Under the pieces are notes generated by a model. It was not told where the DNA came from. It ran no database searches and was given only the letters and a program-made list of their open reading frames with translations. From Mycobacterium sp. DL99 (GTDB lineage: Bacteria > Actinomycetota > Actinomycetes > Mycobacteriales > Mycobacteriaceae), in assembly GCF_004762045.1 (NCBI RefSeq), contig NZ_SJOM01000007.1, forward strand, positions 5,614,323 to 5,667,464: a stretch of 53,142 nucleotides of DNA. Direction: 5' to 3'. The translations under genes were made by a program, and so were the position numbers. Shown here in pieces: positions 34,860 through 43,838 of this stretch. Position 1 is the first letter of the stretch. Each line of letters starts with the position of its first letter.

Positions 34860-35995
34860 CAACCATAGGGACATCGCGACGACAGATTTCCATTCGGGAC
34901 GACTTGGCGGGTTTGGCAACCTACACGGCAGCGTCTGCACTCAGCGGAGTTGTGCACCGTCTCAACAACAATGAGAGCCCGTACCCGCCGCCCGCCGACG
35001 TGTTGTCCAACATGCTCGCCGAGCTGAAACAAGCCCTCGAAGGCGCGCACAGATACCCCGACACGACCGTTACCGGTCTACGGGAGTCGTTGGCCCGCTA
35101 CGTTGGCCACGACATACAACCCGCTGAGGTCTGGGCCGGCAACGGCTCCAACGAGGTGTTGCTTCAGCTGCTCCTCGCCTACGGTGGCCCCGGGCGCCGG
35201 ATCTTGGGTTTCACCCCCGACTTCGGCATGCACCGGCAGCTGGCAGCCATCACGGGAAGTGAATGGCACGACGGGATGCGAGCAGACGACTTCACGTTGA
35301 CTGCCGAGCACGCCCGCTCCGTCATCGCACGGGTGCGTCCCGACATCATCATGGTCTCGAATCCGAACAATCCCACCGGAATGCCGCTGCCGCCGGACAC
35401 CATCGAGCAGCTCGTCGATGCGGCCCGGGACTCGATCGTCGTGGTCGATGAGGCGTACCACGAGTTCGCCCGCACACGGTCGGTCGTGCCACGCATCCAC
35501 GAACATCAAAACCTGGTCGTCGCCCGGACACTGTCCAAAGCCTTTGCCCTCGCGGGCGTGCGAATCGGGTACATCGTCGCGGCGGAGGCTCGCATACACG
35601 ACCTACGGATGATGTCGTTGCCGTACCCGGTCAGCAGCCTCGCCGCGGCGACAGCGAAAGTCGCTCTCGCTCACGCCCCACGGCTACTCGAGCGGATTCC
35701 GGCCATCCTCGACGAACGTGACTGGCTACGAGCAGAATTGGAAAGCCGAGGGTTCAGGACGGCCGACAGCGACGCGAACTTCCTTCTGTTCACTGGCATG
35801 ACGTGCTCCGAGAGCCTTTTCGAAGATCTGGCGGCCGCCAAGATCGCCATCCGCAATGTCGGACCGGCAGGATGGCTGCGCGTCTCGATCGGCACGCCTG
35901 CAGACAACCGAGCCTTCCTGGCAGTACTGGACCGCGCCAACCCCGCCAGCGCGTCCTTCACCGATTCTGAGGAGCGCAACGATGATTACCGTTAG
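34856..35995 (+). CDS. HisC-like class I/II aminotransferase
   Basis: The 379-residue PLP enzyme follows the histidinol-phosphate aminotransferase branch: RLNNNESPYPPP near the start, SNPNNPTG (168-175), DEAYHEF (199-205) and the cofactor Lys228 in RTLSKAFALAGVRIGY. The true HisC acts in histidine synthesis, but this copy lies in a catabolic cluster, so transamination of another amino acid is more likely. The start is GTG 34856, giving a 4-base GTGA overlap with gntR; the longest frame would extend into gntR. It overlaps the next aminotransferase by 14 bases, so the three genes form one tight transcript. Confidence 0.86.
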   Translation: MTTIGTSRRQISIRDDLAGLATYTAASALSGVVHRLNNNESPYPPPADVLSNMLAELKQALEGAHRYPDTTVTGLRESLARYVGHDIQPAEVWAGNGSNEVLLQLLLAYGGPGRRILGFTPDFGMHRQLAAITGSEWHDGMRADDFTLTAEHARSVIARVRPDIIMVSNPNNPTGMPLPPDTIEQLVDAARDSIVVVDEAYHEFARTRSVVPRIHEHQNLVVARTLSKAFALAGVRIGYIVAAEARIHDLRMMSLPYPVSSLAAATAKVALAHAPRLLERIPAILDERDWLRAELESRGFRTADSDANFLLFTGMTCSESLFEDLAAAKIAIRNVGPAGWLRVSIGTPADNRAFLAVLDRANPASASFTDSEERNDDYR

Positions 35996-37184
35996 CCGCA
36001 CAGTCAATGCCGTATCACCTTCGGCCACAATGGTAGTCGCTGCCAGGTCGGCACAACTGCGAGCAATGGGACGACACGTGCTGTCGCTGGCCGCCGGCGA
36101 ACCCGACTTCACGCCTCCCGATCATGTCCTCGAAGCAGCTACTGAAGCGTGCTCGGCACGCGCGACCCATCGCTACTCCGGATCATCAGGCCTGCCAGAG
36201 TTGAGGGCGGCGATGGCGAGCGCCATGGCCGGAGTCGCCGGCCCGGACGAGATCGTGGTGACCAACGGGGCCAAGCAGGCCGTATATATCGCCATGGCAG
36301 TCCTTCTCAACCCCGGCGACGAGGTCCTGATACCAACCCCGTACTGGACGACCTACCCAGAGGCCGCACGTCTGGTCGGGGCGGAACCGGTATTCGTGCC
36401 CACCGATCCGGAAGGGAAGGTAGTCGTCGAGTCCTTGGAGGCGGCCTGGACGGACCGCAGCCGCATCGTGGTGATCGGCTCGCCGTCCAATCCGACCGGC
36501 GCGGTGTACTCCGCCGAAGAACTCGGGGCGATTGCCGAGTGGGCCCTTCGCCGGGGTCTCCTCGTACTCAGTGACGAGGTCTACGAACACCTGATCTTCG
36601 ATGGCCGTGAGTTTGCGACCATCCGCGAGGTCAGTCCGGAGATCGCGGCGGCCACCGTCACCGTGCACGCAGTCTCGAAGACTTATGGAATGACCGGCTG
36701 GCGAGTGGGTTGGCTGCACGCTCCCGGGCCAATTGCCGCTGCGGCGGCAAAAGTGCAGTCGCACTTGACATCCAATGTCAGCAACATCGCCCAAGCGGCC
36801 GCGCTGGCCGCCCTGCGGGGTGGACTTGAGCATGTTCCGGCCGCAGTGGCCGCGTTCACCCGTCGCCGCGACCTCATGCTGCAGGTGCTCGACGGACTGC
36901 CCGGTGTCCACACCGCTGAGCCCGCCGGCGCGTTCTACTGCTTCCCGGATGTCTCCGAGGTGCTGAGCAGAGGCGTCAACGGGCGTCAGTTCGCCGACAG
37001 CATCGAGTTCGCCACCTACCTTCTCGACGAACTCGGGATCGCAGTGGTCCCCGGCGAGGCCTTCGGCGCACCCGGCCATATTCGACTCTCGTTCGCCGCC
37101 AGCGACCGCGACGTGGTGGACGCCATGTCGGGTCTCCAGCGGCTGCTCGGCGGTTGGAGTGACGAGACAGGCCACACCCACTGA
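35982..37184 (+). CDS. Aspartate aminotransferase-like (AspB) PLP enzyme
   Basis: The 400-residue class I aminotransferase shows LAAGEPDFTPP (36-46), NGAKQAVY (95-102), SPSNPTGAVY (167-176), DEVYEHLIF (198-206), the PLP Lys233 in VSKTYGMTGWRVGW and the Arg in HIRLSFAAS near the C-terminus. This is the Ib (Thermus-type) subgroup, which uses aspartate, aromatic or other amino acids with 2-oxoglutarate. It is translationally coupled to the HisC-like gene (14-base overlap). Two different aminotransferases behind one regulator suggest two amino-acid products of the pathway, or one amino acid and its keto-acid partner. Confidence 0.87.
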   Translation: MITVSRTVNAVSPSATMVVAARSAQLRAMGRHVLSLAAGEPDFTPPDHVLEAATEACSARATHRYSGSSGLPELRAAMASAMAGVAGPDEIVVTNGAKQAVYIAMAVLLNPGDEVLIPTPYWTTYPEAARLVGAEPVFVPTDPEGKVVVESLEAAWTDRSRIVVIGSPSNPTGAVYSAEELGAIAEWALRRGLLVLSDEVYEHLIFDGREFATIREVSPEIAAATVTVHAVSKTYGMTGWRVGWLHAPGPIAAAAAKVQSHLTSNVSNIAQAAALAALRGGLEHVPAAVAAFTRRRDLMLQVLDGLPGVHTAEPAGAFYCFPDVSEVLSRGVNGRQFADSIEFATYLLDELGIAVVPGEAFGAPGHIRLSFAASDRDVVDAMSGLQRLLGGWSDETGHTH

Positions 37185-37208
37185 AAGCAGTCCAGCGCAC
37201 GCGGACTG

Positions 37209-38261
37209 CTAGACAACGTCTTTCAACCACCGGAGGATAAGGCCGGCGATCTGGTCTGAGTTGTCGTCCCACATGGACATGTGCGTGTTACCGGTGATGC
37301 CACTGGCAGGCAGGTCGATCCAGGTGACGTTGCCACCCGCCGCCTGCAGCCGGTCGGTGTACTCGCGGGTCGAGTTCCAGAGATCTCGCCACCCGGCGGC
37401 CGGCTCGTCATCGATGCGGTCACCCCAGATCACCAGGTGCGGAATGTGTTTGATCGGACTCAGATCAGTGCCGGCCGGAACCGCTGAACCGCTCGGTTCG
37501 ACCGCGATGTGCGCGACCACGCGATCAGGGTTCCCCACGACGGTGGCGAATGCGTCCGGCCCGGAGGCACTGTGGGAGAGCAGAATGCCGCGACCGAGCC
37601 GCTCGAACAGCGCGTCATAAGCGGGCAACCGCAGATCGTCCGACAGCTTGTACCGCGGAATCACCTGTCGCATCGATTGATCGAACGCGTCGACCGGGAA
37701 GCGCGTTCCCGGATACGCCGTGCGACTCCCCGGGTCCGTCGCGTACCCGCTGCCCGGCCCGATCCGGAAGATGTCCCAGATCTCCGCCTTGGTGCGGAAC
37801 AGGGGCTCGCTCGGATAGACCTCGGGATAGCGGGCCGACGGCGCTCGGCCACCACCGACCGGGTCGCAGACGACCGTGTCGTATCCATCGCGCAAGAACC
37901 GCTCCTGCCAACCCGCACGCCCGTCGGGCGTGCCTTCGTAGCACACCCCGGATAGTCCGCCGCCGGGCCAGAACACGACCGGGGCCTCGGTGCGCGGGTT
38001 GTCGAGTCTCACTTCGTGCGCGTACAGCTGCCCGATTTCGATGTCGCCGTTCGGATCAACGGTCGCCGCGGGCACGCCGGCCGCGGTGAACATCGGCCGG
38101 GTCGCCTCGCCGCGCACCGACAGCGATCGTCCGCCGACATGGAAGCCCGACATGCTGCGGACCCGCAGCGTCGCTGCCTCACTTCCACATCCGGCCGCGG
38201 CCAAGGTGGATGCACCCACCATGCCGATCCCAGCGCCTTTCAGGAGCGTACGTCGTTGCAT
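37209..38261 (-). CDS. Tat lipoprotein alpha/beta-hydrolase
   Basis: The 350-residue protein opens MQRRTLLKGAGIGMVGASTL and continues to a lipobox LAAAGC, so it has a twin-arginine signal with the lipidated Cys at residue 25. An alpha/beta-hydrolase domain follows, with an oxyanion-type VVFWPGGGLSG, the nucleophile elbow SHSAS (Ser231) and a C-terminal His in GNTHMSMWDD. It is expected on the outer face of the membrane, as an esterase or amidase. ATG 38261 has GGAAAGGG about 10 bases upstream; ATG 38276 lacks one. It is divergent from the ABC transporter, so it may prepare the transported compound outside the cell. Confidence 0.8.
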   Translation of the reverse strand: MQRRTLLKGAGIGMVGASTLAAAGCGSEAATLRVRSMSGFHVGGRSLSVRGEATRPMFTAAGVPAATVDPNGDIEIGQLYAHEVRLDNPRTEAPVVFWPGGGLSGVCYEGTPDGRAGWQERFLRDGYDTVVCDPVGGGRAPSARYPEVYPSEPLFRTKAEIWDIFRIGPGSGYATDPGSRTAYPGTRFPVDAFDQSMRQVIPRYKLSDDLRLPAYDALFERLGRGILLSHSASGPDAFATVVGNPDRVVAHIAVEPSGSAVPAGTDLSPIKHIPHLVIWGDRIDDEPAAGWRDLWNSTREYTDRLQAAGGNVTWIDLPASGITGNTHMSMWDDNSDQIAGLILRWLKDVV

Positions 38262-38355
38262 CGGTGCCCTTTCCATCGTTCGACAACCACCACGAATGCA
38301 GCCACACGACCGTCCGCCGACCGGTGATCAAGTTCACCGAATCCCGCAGAAAGCC

Positions 38356-38398
38356 TTGACACGGGCCAAAATGTAGCACACTGTATTCAGAACACAGT
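38356..38398 (+). promoter_or_regulatory. Promoter and GntR-type operator of the ABC-transporter operon
   Basis: TTGACA (38356-38361) is a -35-like box. ACTGT (38380-38384) and ACAGT (38394-38398) form a dyad over a 9-base centre, and ACTGTATTCAG (38380-38390) is identical to the motif at 34157-34167 next to gntR. The -10 box is not clear. ATG 38415 follows with AAAGAGGG before it. Confidence 0.58.
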
Positions 38399-38414
38399 AG
38401 CGGGAAAGAGGGCC

Positions 38415-39989
38415 ATGCGACGACTCATAGGACTAGCGATCGCGGCGATCGCCATCAGTGCGACTGCATGTGGAAATGGAGGTTCCGGGGACGCGTCGAG
38501 CGGCAAGATGTCGGTCGCGATCCTGGAACCTTCATCGCTGATGCCAGCAAACTATTCGGAGGTGTACGGCTCGCAGGTCGTGACATCACTGTTCACGCCG
38601 CTGGTGACGTTCGATCCAGGGAGCAATGAAACGAGACTCGGGGTCGCTTCCGAGATCAAGAGCGCCGACAGCCAGCACTGGGATGTGCGTATCGCCCCCG
38701 GCTGGACGTTCCACAACGGCGAACCGGTGACGGCTTCCTCATTCGTCGACGCGTGGAACTTCAACGCCAGCCGCGATGCGGCCCAGCTCAATTCATACGT
38801 GTTCAACAACATTCAGGGCTACGACGACGTCTCCGCAGGCTCAGCGACCGCGATGAGTGGTCTTCGCGTGATTGACGACAAGTCATTCCGGATCGACCTG
38901 AAAACACCCGACTCGCAGTTCGAGATCATGCTCGGCTACCCCGCCTTCTCACCTCTGCCGACAGCGGCCTTCAAGGATCCGAAAGCATTCGAGCGGGCGC
39001 CGATCGGTAACGGCCCCTTCAAGATGAACGGGGAATGGGTCCACGACCAAGAGATCCAGATGACCCGGTTCGACGAGTATGCCGGCACTCCGGCCAAGGC
39101 CTCGTCTCTGACCTACCGGATCTACCAGAGCTTCGACACCGCGTACAACGACCTGGTCTCCGGCGGGGTCGACATCGTGCCGGGGATTCCCGCGTCGAAG
39201 GTCGACGAAGCGCGGCGAATCCTCGGCGGGAACTACGAGGAGTTCGGCAGCGGGCGATTGGAGTACCTCGGATTCCCGCTCTCTTCATCGCAATTCGATT
39301 CCGCCGACGTTCGTCACGCCGTCTCGATGGCCATTGACCGGCAGACCGTCAGCAACGCCGTATTCGCGGGCACTCGCGAGCCCGCAACCGGCTACGTGCC
39401 CAGCCTCGTGCCGGGGGCAGCGGCAGACGCATGCGGCCAGACATGCACGCACGATCCCGAGGCCGCCAGACGCCTCTTCGATCAAGCCGCGAACAACCGC
39501 ATCCGTGATGGATTCTCGATCGCGTACAGCACCGACAGCCCCGACAATAAGCCCTGGGTCGAGGCTGTGGCCCGGCAACTGTCGGACAGTCTCGGTATTC
39601 AGGTCACGCCGAAGCCGTATCCAACCCTGGCGGTGGTACTCGAAAAGCTGGGCAACGGATCGGTCGACTCCGCGTTCAGAACTGCCTGGACCTTCTACTA
39701 CCCCAGCATCGGGAACTATCTCGAGCCGGTCTTCGGTGCCAAATCTCCCGAGAACTTCTCCGGCTACCAAAACCCTTCCTTCGAAGAGAAATTGGCGAGC
39801 GCCAAAGGCTCCGCGTCGGCAGATCAAGCGCGCGACACCTACCTCCAGGCAGAGCAGATCGTGCTCAAGGACATGCCCTACGTCCCGCTGTGGACACAGC
39901 GGGTCCCGGTAGGTAGCTCCGAACGCGTCACCGGCGTGCACATGGACGCCTTCCGCAGGATCCATGTCGAAGACGTCGCGTTCAACTGA
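38415..39989 (+). CDS. Peptide-type ABC transporter substrate-binding lipoprotein
   Basis: The 524-residue family-5 solute-binding protein (DppA/OppA type) starts MRRLIGLAIAAIAISATACG, a lipoprotein signal with the lipidated Cys19. The SBP_bac_5 body shows SADSQHWDVRIAPGWTFHNGEPVTASSFVDAWNF-type sequence (about 90-120), a central dyad around RHAVSMAIDRQ and the C-terminal DMPYVPLW-x-QR. It captures peptides or similar ligands outside and hands them to the permeases that follow (2-base gap). Binding-pocket residues cannot be interpreted without a model. First gene of a six-gene operon. Confidence 0.93.
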   Translation: MRRLIGLAIAAIAISATACGNGGSGDASSGKMSVAILEPSSLMPANYSEVYGSQVVTSLFTPLVTFDPGSNETRLGVASEIKSADSQHWDVRIAPGWTFHNGEPVTASSFVDAWNFNASRDAAQLNSYVFNNIQGYDDVSAGSATAMSGLRVIDDKSFRIDLKTPDSQFEIMLGYPAFSPLPTAAFKDPKAFERAPIGNGPFKMNGEWVHDQEIQMTRFDEYAGTPAKASSLTYRIYQSFDTAYNDLVSGGVDIVPGIPASKVDEARRILGGNYEEFGSGRLEYLGFPLSSSQFDSADVRHAVSMAIDRQTVSNAVFAGTREPATGYVPSLVPGAAADACGQTCTHDPEAARRLFDQAANNRIRDGFSIAYSTDSPDNKPWVEAVARQLSDSLGIQVTPKPYPTLAVVLEKLGNGSVDSAFRTAWTFYYPSIGNYLEPVFGAKSPENFSGYQNPSFEEKLASAKGSASADQARDTYLQAEQIVLKDMPYVPLWTQRVPVGSSERVTGVHMDAFRRIHVEDVAFN

Positions 39990-39991
39990 TC

Positions 39992-40915
39992 ATGGTCAAA
40001 TACATCCTCGGTCGCGCGCTGCAAACGCTCAGTGTGGTGTTCGGCGGCACAATGGTGATCTTCGCTCTAGCCTTTGCACTGCCGACCAATCCGGCGGCCG
40101 CACTCGCCGGTGAACGAGCCGCGGATCCGGCCTTCGTCGCCGCCATCGAGAGCCGTTACCACCTCAACGAGCCGCTGTGGCGCCAGTACCTGTACTACGT
40201 GCAAGGGCTTCTGCACGGAGACTTCGGCCAGACCGTCACCGGCCAGCCGATCGCGCCCATGCTGGCCGAACGGCTCAGTGTCAGTGCACAACTCGCCGCC
40301 GTTGCGGTACTCATCGCGTGTGTCCTGGGGATCGGTGCCGGCATGCTGGCCAGCCTCAACCGCCACCGCACCATCGACCACATCGTCCGCGCAGCCACCC
40401 TGGCCGGATTGTCCATCCCGTTCTTCGTCATCGCGTTCGTTCTCCAACTCGTCGTCGGCGTAAAGCTCCAGTGGCTTCCCGTGTCGGGTCTGGAGGCCGG
40501 ATGGAAGAGCTTCCTGTTGCCCGGATTCGTTCTGGCAGTTGCCTCGACGGCCTACATCACACGACTTACCCGATCACAGCTCATCGAGCAGCTGGACGAG
40601 GACTACGTCCGTCTCGCCACGGCGAAGGGGCTCGGACGTTGGCGCGTCGTTCGGCATCACGCGTTGCGAAACAGCCTCATCCCGGTGGTGACGTTTGCCG
40701 GCATCGAGTTCGGAGCGCTGTTCGGCGGGGCGGTCATCGTCGAACTCATCTTCAACATCCCCGGCCTGGGACAGGCTCTCGCGCGCGCGATCTACCTCGG
40801 CGACAAACCGGCGGTGGTGGGCATCGTGACCGCGATCATCTTGGTCTACGCACTGATCAACCTGGCAATAGACGCCATCTACCTCCTCCTAGACCCGAGG
40901 ATTCGTCATGCATAA
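39992..40915 (+). CDS. Peptide-type ABC transporter permease (DppB-like)
   Basis: The 307-residue protein is an inner-membrane permease with six helices. It opens YILGRALQTLSVVFGGTMVIFALAF and carries the EAA loop VRLATAKGLGRWRVVRHHALRNSLIPVV (about 200-228), which contacts the ATPases. The family is BPD_transp_1, DppB/OppB branch, with the N-terminal extracellular loop. It starts two bases after the binding-protein stop and overlaps the second permease by 8 bases, forming the heterodimeric channel with it. Confidence 0.94.
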   Translation: MVKYILGRALQTLSVVFGGTMVIFALAFALPTNPAAALAGERAADPAFVAAIESRYHLNEPLWRQYLYYVQGLLHGDFGQTVTGQPIAPMLAERLSVSAQLAAVAVLIACVLGIGAGMLASLNRHRTIDHIVRAATLAGLSIPFFVIAFVLQLVVGVKLQWLPVSGLEAGWKSFLLPGFVLAVASTAYITRLTRSQLIEQLDEDYVRLATAKGLGRWRVVRHHALRNSLIPVVTFAGIEFGALFGGAVIVELIFNIPGLGQALARAIYLGDKPAVVGIVTAIILVYALINLAIDAIYLLLDPRIRHA

Positions 40916-41795
40916 CCTCGACCTGTCCGCTCCGCCCGTCGAAGAGCCGGCAGGTGGACACCGGCAGCGGTCCTGGACCCAGCTACGTCAGTCCCGGCAG
41001 GCGCAGATCGGAGCCTTCCTCCTTCTGCTGATGATTGCCCTGGCCGTCATGCCCGGGCTGTTCGCGCCGTACAGCAGCAGCGACTGCTCTCTGAGCGAAT
41101 CCCTGCTCTCCCCAAGTCCACAACATCTGCTCGGTACCGACCTGCAAGGTTGCGACGTTCTGACGCAATCGATCTACGGCACGAGGGCAAGTCTCACCGT
41201 CGGTCTGCTCGTCGCTCTGTTCACCGGACTTCTCGGCGGAGCAATCGGGGCCATCGCCGGCTACGCCGGCGGCTGGATCGACACCGTCCTGACCAAGATG
41301 ACCGAGATCGCTCTGTCGATCCCGCTGCTCCTGAGCGCGAGCGTGCTCCTGACTCTGGTCGGAAACGGCGGCCTGGCCGCAGTGGTGATCGCGCTGACCC
41401 TCAGCGGCTGGCCCCCGGTTGCGCGGATCATGCGTGGGGCCGTGCTCGAGGTCCGGCATCGCGACTTCGTGCTGGCTGCCCGCGCGACGGGCGGAACCCA
41501 CAGCCGGATCCTTGTGCATCACGTTCTGCGAAACAGCCTGGCGCCCTGGTTCGTTGTCGTGACCACGAACCTCGGACTCTTCATCACCTACGAGTCGATC
41601 GTCTCGATGCTCGGAGTAGGGCTCCAACCGCCGACCATCTCGTGGGGCCAGCTCATCTACGACGCTCAGAGCCGCTTCCTCGATGCGCCCCTGCCGCTTC
41701 TCGCACCAGCCGGATTTCTCACCGCCGCCGTCTTCGCCTTCATCCTGATCGGCGACTCGCTGCGCGACGCACTCGATCCCAAGGATGCGAAATGA
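40908..41795 (+). CDS. Peptide-type ABC transporter permease (DppC-like)
   Basis: The 295-residue second permease has the DppC/OppC N-terminal region (RQAQIGAFLLLLMIALAVMPGLFAPYSSSD), then LLGTDLQGCDVLTQSIYGTRASL, the family's HxLGTDxxGRD-type motif with Cys in place of Arg. An EAA loop follows (FVLAARATGGTHSRILVHHVLRNSLAPW, about 187-214). It overlaps DppB by 8 bases and the following ATPase by four (ATGA at 41792-41795), a tight operon. Together with DppB it forms the transmembrane pore. Confidence 0.94.
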   Translation: MHNLDLSAPPVEEPAGGHRQRSWTQLRQSRQAQIGAFLLLLMIALAVMPGLFAPYSSSDCSLSESLLSPSPQHLLGTDLQGCDVLTQSIYGTRASLTVGLLVALFTGLLGGAIGAIAGYAGGWIDTVLTKMTEIALSIPLLLSASVLLTLVGNGGLAAVVIALTLSGWPPVARIMRGAVLEVRHRDFVLAARATGGTHSRILVHHVLRNSLAPWFVVVTTNLGLFITYESIVSMLGVGLQPPTISWGQLIYDAQSRFLDAPLPLLAPAGFLTAAVFAFILIGDSLRDALDPKDAK

Positions 41796-42796
41796 ACTCC
41801 AAATCGACGAGTATGCCCGTCGTTTCACCCGAACAGCGCGGGAAATCACAACAACCAGCCCTGATCCTCGACAACCTGCGCGTGTCACTGCGCGACGGCA
41901 CTCCCCTCCTGCGAGGGGTGGATCTCGAGGTCAAGGCCGGCGAGGGGCTTGCACTTCTCGGCGAGTCCGGTTCGGGAAAGAGCCTCACCGCCCAGGCGGT
42001 CATGGGGCTTCTGCCCAAAACCTGCACGGTCGAAGGCCGCATCGAATCAGATGGCCTCGACCTCCGCGGCCTCACCCCACGTCAGATGCAGTCCGTGCGT
42101 GGCGCTCGGATCGGTCTCGTCTTCCAGGACTCACTGTCGGCACTGAACCCGGTGCACCGTGTCGGTGCACAGATCGGTGAGGCACTTCGCATCCGGCAGG
42201 GACTGTCGCGCATACAGGCCCGAGAGCGCGCATTGGAACTCATGCGCCAAGTCCGCATCCCCGACGCAGAAGCCAGGTACCGAAGCTATCCGCACCAGTT
42301 CTCCGGCGGGATGCGCCAGCGGGTCGCCATCGCGATTGCCCTGGCGCAGTCGCCGCGGATCCTGATCGCCGACGAGCCCACCACCGCCCTCGACCCGACG
42401 GTGCAATTGCAGATTCTGCACCTGTTGAAGTCACTGCAGGAGCAACTCGGCATGGGCCTGATCCTCATCACCCACGACCTCAAAGCGGCGGCAGCGATCG
42501 CTGACCGGGTGGCTGTCATGTACGCGGGCCGCATCGTCGAGACGGGACCGACCCGGTCTCTGCTCGCGCGGCCACACCACCCGTACACCGCAGCCTTGCT
42601 ACGCGCCATCCCCAGCCCGAACCGGCGCGCAGGGCAGCTCGATGTCCTGCCGGGAGGACCACCCGAACTCACTGCCGGGCTCACCGGATGCCCGTTCAGA
42701 TTCCGCTGCAGCGAGGCCATCGAGATCTGCTCCACAACCGATCCCCAACTGAGTCCACGAGCCTCTGAGGGAGCGTGTGCGTGCCATGTCGAGTGA
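41792..42796 (+). CDS. Peptide-type ABC transporter ATPase (DppD-like)
   Basis: The 334-residue ATPase has Walker A GESGSGKS (57-64), Q-loop VFQDSLSALNPVH, signature FSGGMRQR, Walker B RILIADEP, and the H-loop His in LITHDL. The C-terminal oligopeptide domain (HHPYTAALLRAIPSP and GCPFRFRCSEAIEIC) is the Dpp/Opp-specific Cys-rich region that binds an iron-sulphur cluster in some members. ATG 41792 gives a 4-base overlap with the permease; the much longer open frame upstream is antisense-like to neither gene and has no family match. It pairs with the next ATPase. Confidence 0.94.
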   Translation: MNSKSTSMPVVSPEQRGKSQQPALILDNLRVSLRDGTPLLRGVDLEVKAGEGLALLGESGSGKSLTAQAVMGLLPKTCTVEGRIESDGLDLRGLTPRQMQSVRGARIGLVFQDSLSALNPVHRVGAQIGEALRIRQGLSRIQARERALELMRQVRIPDAEARYRSYPHQFSGGMRQRVAIAIALAQSPRILIADEPTTALDPTVQLQILHLLKSLQEQLGMGLILITHDLKAAAAIADRVAVMYAGRIVETGPTRSLLARPHHPYTAALLRAIPSPNRRAGQLDVLPGGPPELTAGLTGCPFRFRCSEAIEICSTTDPQLSPRASEGACACHVE

Positions 42797-43838
42797 AACC
42801 ATTTCCAAGCCGGCGGCAGAGCCGATGCTGAAATTGCGGGCTGTCCGACGCCACTACAAGGTCGCCCGCGGGTTGGGTCGTCACCAACTGCTCCGCGCCG
42901 TCGACGGTGTCGATCTCGAAGTGGTGCGCGGCGAGACCCTGGGCCTGGTCGGCGAATCCGGCTGTGGCAAATCAACGTTGAGCCGGCTCATCGTCGGCCT
43001 GGACCGCCCCACCGAAGGTGAGATCCATGTCGGCGGGACCGAGGTCGGCCAGGCCGATCGGCGAACCCGGCGGCAGCTGACGAAAACTGTCCAGATCGTC
43101 CTGCAGGATCCCTACACCTCGCTCAATCCCCGGATGAGCGTCGGCGCGATCATCGGCGAACCCCTTGTCGTGCACAAGCTCGGAGACAAGCAGTCGATCC
43201 ATCGCCGGGTCTCGGAGATGCTTGACCTGGTGGGGCTTTCGGCCAAGGTCGCGAGCCGTTATCCACACGAGTTCTCGGGCGGCCAGCTTCAGCGCATCGG
43301 CATTGCGCGCGCACTCGCCGTCAATCCGTCGGTACTCGTCTGCGACGAGCCGGTATCGGCATTGGACGTCCTGGTCCAGGCCCAGATACTGAACCTACTC
43401 GCCCTCGTGCGCGACGAACTCGACTTGACCTGTGTCTTCGTCGCCCACGATCTCGATGTCGTTCGCCAGATCAGTGACCGGATCGCGGTGATGTACCTCG
43501 GCAAGATCGTAGAGGTAGGTCATGTCGACACAGTCCTGACGACACCGCAGCACCCCTACACCCAGGCGCTGCTCGGTTCGGTCCCGACCTTGGACGCCGC
43601 CGGACGCGGACTGCCGACGCCAACACTCATCGGTGACCCCCCGAGTCCGATCCAGCCCCCATCCGGCTGCTCGTTCGAGACGCGTTGCCCGGTGGCAGTC
43701 GACGAATGTCGGGTCCGGGCACCGTCTCTCGATCCCGTCGACGGTCACGCCCACCGCGTCTCGTGTCACCTCGTACCCAGCACACCTCGGCGCACGCCGA
43801 CACACTCCCGGACCCATCAACAGGAAGGTAAGGAATGA
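42786..43838 (+). CDS. Peptide-type ABC transporter ATPase (DppF-like)
   Basis: The 350-residue partner ATPase has Walker A GESGCGKS (56-63), Q-loop VLQDPYTSLNPRM, signature FSGGQLQR, Walker B VLVCDEP and the H-loop His in FVAHDL, with the DppF/OppF C-terminal PTPTLIGDPPSP and CSFETRCPVAVDECR. ATG 42786 has GAGGGA about 15 bases upstream; an in-frame GTG at 42777 is also possible. It overlaps DppD by 11 bases and the amidohydrolase by four (ATGA), so transport and hydrolysis are coupled in one transcript. Confidence 0.94.
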   Translation: MSSETISKPAAEPMLKLRAVRRHYKVARGLGRHQLLRAVDGVDLEVVRGETLGLVGESGCGKSTLSRLIVGLDRPTEGEIHVGGTEVGQADRRTRRQLTKTVQIVLQDPYTSLNPRMSVGAIIGEPLVVHKLGDKQSIHRRVSEMLDLVGLSAKVASRYPHEFSGGQLQRIGIARALAVNPSVLVCDEPVSALDVLVQAQILNLLALVRDELDLTCVFVAHDLDVVRQISDRIAVMYLGKIVEVGHVDTVLTTPQHPYTQALLGSVPTLDAAGRGLPTPTLIGDPPSPIQPPSGCSFETRCPVAVDECRVRAPSLDPVDGHAHRVSCHLVPSTPRRTPTHSRTHQQEGKE

